Shown here in pieces: positions 63,546 through 64,000 of a stretch of 64,000 nt of DNA. Made by a program: the position numbers and the translations under genes. The notes beneath the pieces were generated by a model. The model was not told the DNA's origin, ran no database searches, and saw only the letters and a list, made by a program, of their open reading frames with translations. This stretch comes from Calothrix sp. NIES-4101. Lineage in GTDB: Bacteria > Cyanobacteriota > Cyanobacteriia > Cyanobacteriales > Nostocaceae. Location: assembly GCA_004296455.1 (NCBI GenBank), contig AP018280.1, positions 3,844,001 to 3,908,000 of the forward strand, written 5' to 3'. Positions within the stretch are counted from its first letter, which is position 1; each line of letters begins with the position of its first letter.

Positions 63546-64000
63546 ATGGAAAAGATGCATCCTTGGTTGTCAAAAAAGAAAAACAGGGATAAGCACGGAC
63601 ATATGCAAGCATCTACATCAAATCCAGGGATGTCTTGGGAAGAAGCACGAGAAGTATTTGAAGAAATAGTTGGTTGGCTGGACTCAGATAGTATTTGTGG
63701 GTTGGAGCATGGAGAAATAGAAAGTAAGTTGCTTGATAATGGATATGAACTACTTAGAAGGCTGTTACAAGGGTACTTTGATAAGCGTTTAACAAAAGGA
63801 GAAAAAGCCAATGCCAAGCGAATGGCAACGGTAGCTTCAGTTTACACAATCAACCCCTTTGTTCGCACAGTTGAGCAAATAGTTAACCCATCCGATAAGG
63901 ATAAGAAAATAAAGCGTCCTAAGCCTATTGGGAAAAGGGTTTGGGCTTCTGTTGCCAAGGAACCAGAAGTCGTCATTAAAGAGGCTTTCGATGAGGTATT
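63546..64000 (+). CDS. ISKra4-type transposase, N-terminal part cut by window edge
   Basis: At least 151 codons from ATG 63546, running past the window end. The stretches WEEAREVFEEIVGWLDSD, GLEHGEIESKLLDNGYELLR and RLLQGYFDKRL, followed by MATVASVYTINPFVRTVEQI, are the N-terminal pattern of ISKra4-family transposases. The catalytic core is outside the window. The exact start is uncertain because an A-rich stretch and other ATGs precede. Confidence 0.7.
   Translation, partial: MEKMHPWLSKKKNRDKHGHMQASTSNPGMSWEEAREVFEEIVGWLDSDSICGLEHGEIESKLLDNGYELLRRLLQGYFDKRLTKGEKANAKRMATVASVYTINPFVRTVEQIVNPSDKDKKIKRPKPIGKRVWASVAKEPEVVIKEAFDEV

Overview
The window comes from a cyanobacterial chromosome, most likely a filamentous heterocyst-forming (Nostocales-type) strain. 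The HIP1 octamer GCGATCGC recurs throughout. There are genes for oxygenic photosynthesis and tetrapyrrole metabolism (chlD, a high-light-inducible protein, hemF, heme oxygenase). An uptake-hydrogenase region carries hupS split next to a XisA/XisC-type recombinase, an arrangement known from heterocystous cyanobacteria.

Layout. 1-5,040: housekeeping genes on the minus strand (bioF cut by the window edge, a sucrose-phosphate phosphatase overlapping ruvA, a Uma2 protein, xseA-xseB). 5,115-18,439: a complete type I-D CRISPR-Cas locus, with a divergent WYL regulator, three operator-like palindromes, cas3', cas10d, csc2, csc1, cas6, cas4, cas1, cas2, a leader and an array of 11 full repeats. It carries two intrusions: a DUF433 antitoxin followed by a 16-codon toxin stub, and an antisense 134-residue gene. 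18,485-20,165: an insertion sequence with a probable -1 frameshift. 20,281-28,835: a 1047-residue tandem-repeat membrane protein, an Hli protein, and a five-gene cluster (coiled coil, OmpA-like, Ras-like GTPase, PAS-like, histidine kinase) that looks like an undescribed envelope-linked signalling system. 29,196-34,091: an anion permease and a nitrate/bicarbonate-type ABC operon with a structured-looking leader. 34,593-40,978: rnc, a frameshifted nucleoside 2-deoxyribosyltransferase, chlD, a candidate small RNA, two Mop proteins and a small heat-shock protein. 41,257-51,427: a PEP-CTERM-type VIT membrane protein, a large serine recombinase, a sugar permease and an exported GH31 glucosidase with a starch-binding tail. 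51,401-57,329: remains of the uptake-hydrogenase locus (hypF fragment, NHL protein, NifU-domain protein, two small membrane proteins, the first 92 codons of hupS, then a recombinase and an excisionase-like gene). 57,823-64,000: a serine hydrolase split by an ISAzo13/IS630-type element, an ArsR regulator divergent from hemF and heme oxygenase, and the start of an ISKra4-type transposase.

How it fits together. The CRISPR-Cas locus looks complete and probably regulated by the WYL protein. The hydrogenase locus looks either developmentally interrupted or decaying: hupS stops exactly where a recombinase gene with the XisA/XisC Tyr-for-His signature begins, and hypF stops after its zinc-finger region. 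Several insertions and frameshifts show ongoing mobile-element activity. All assignments are from reading the sequence; no database search was run.
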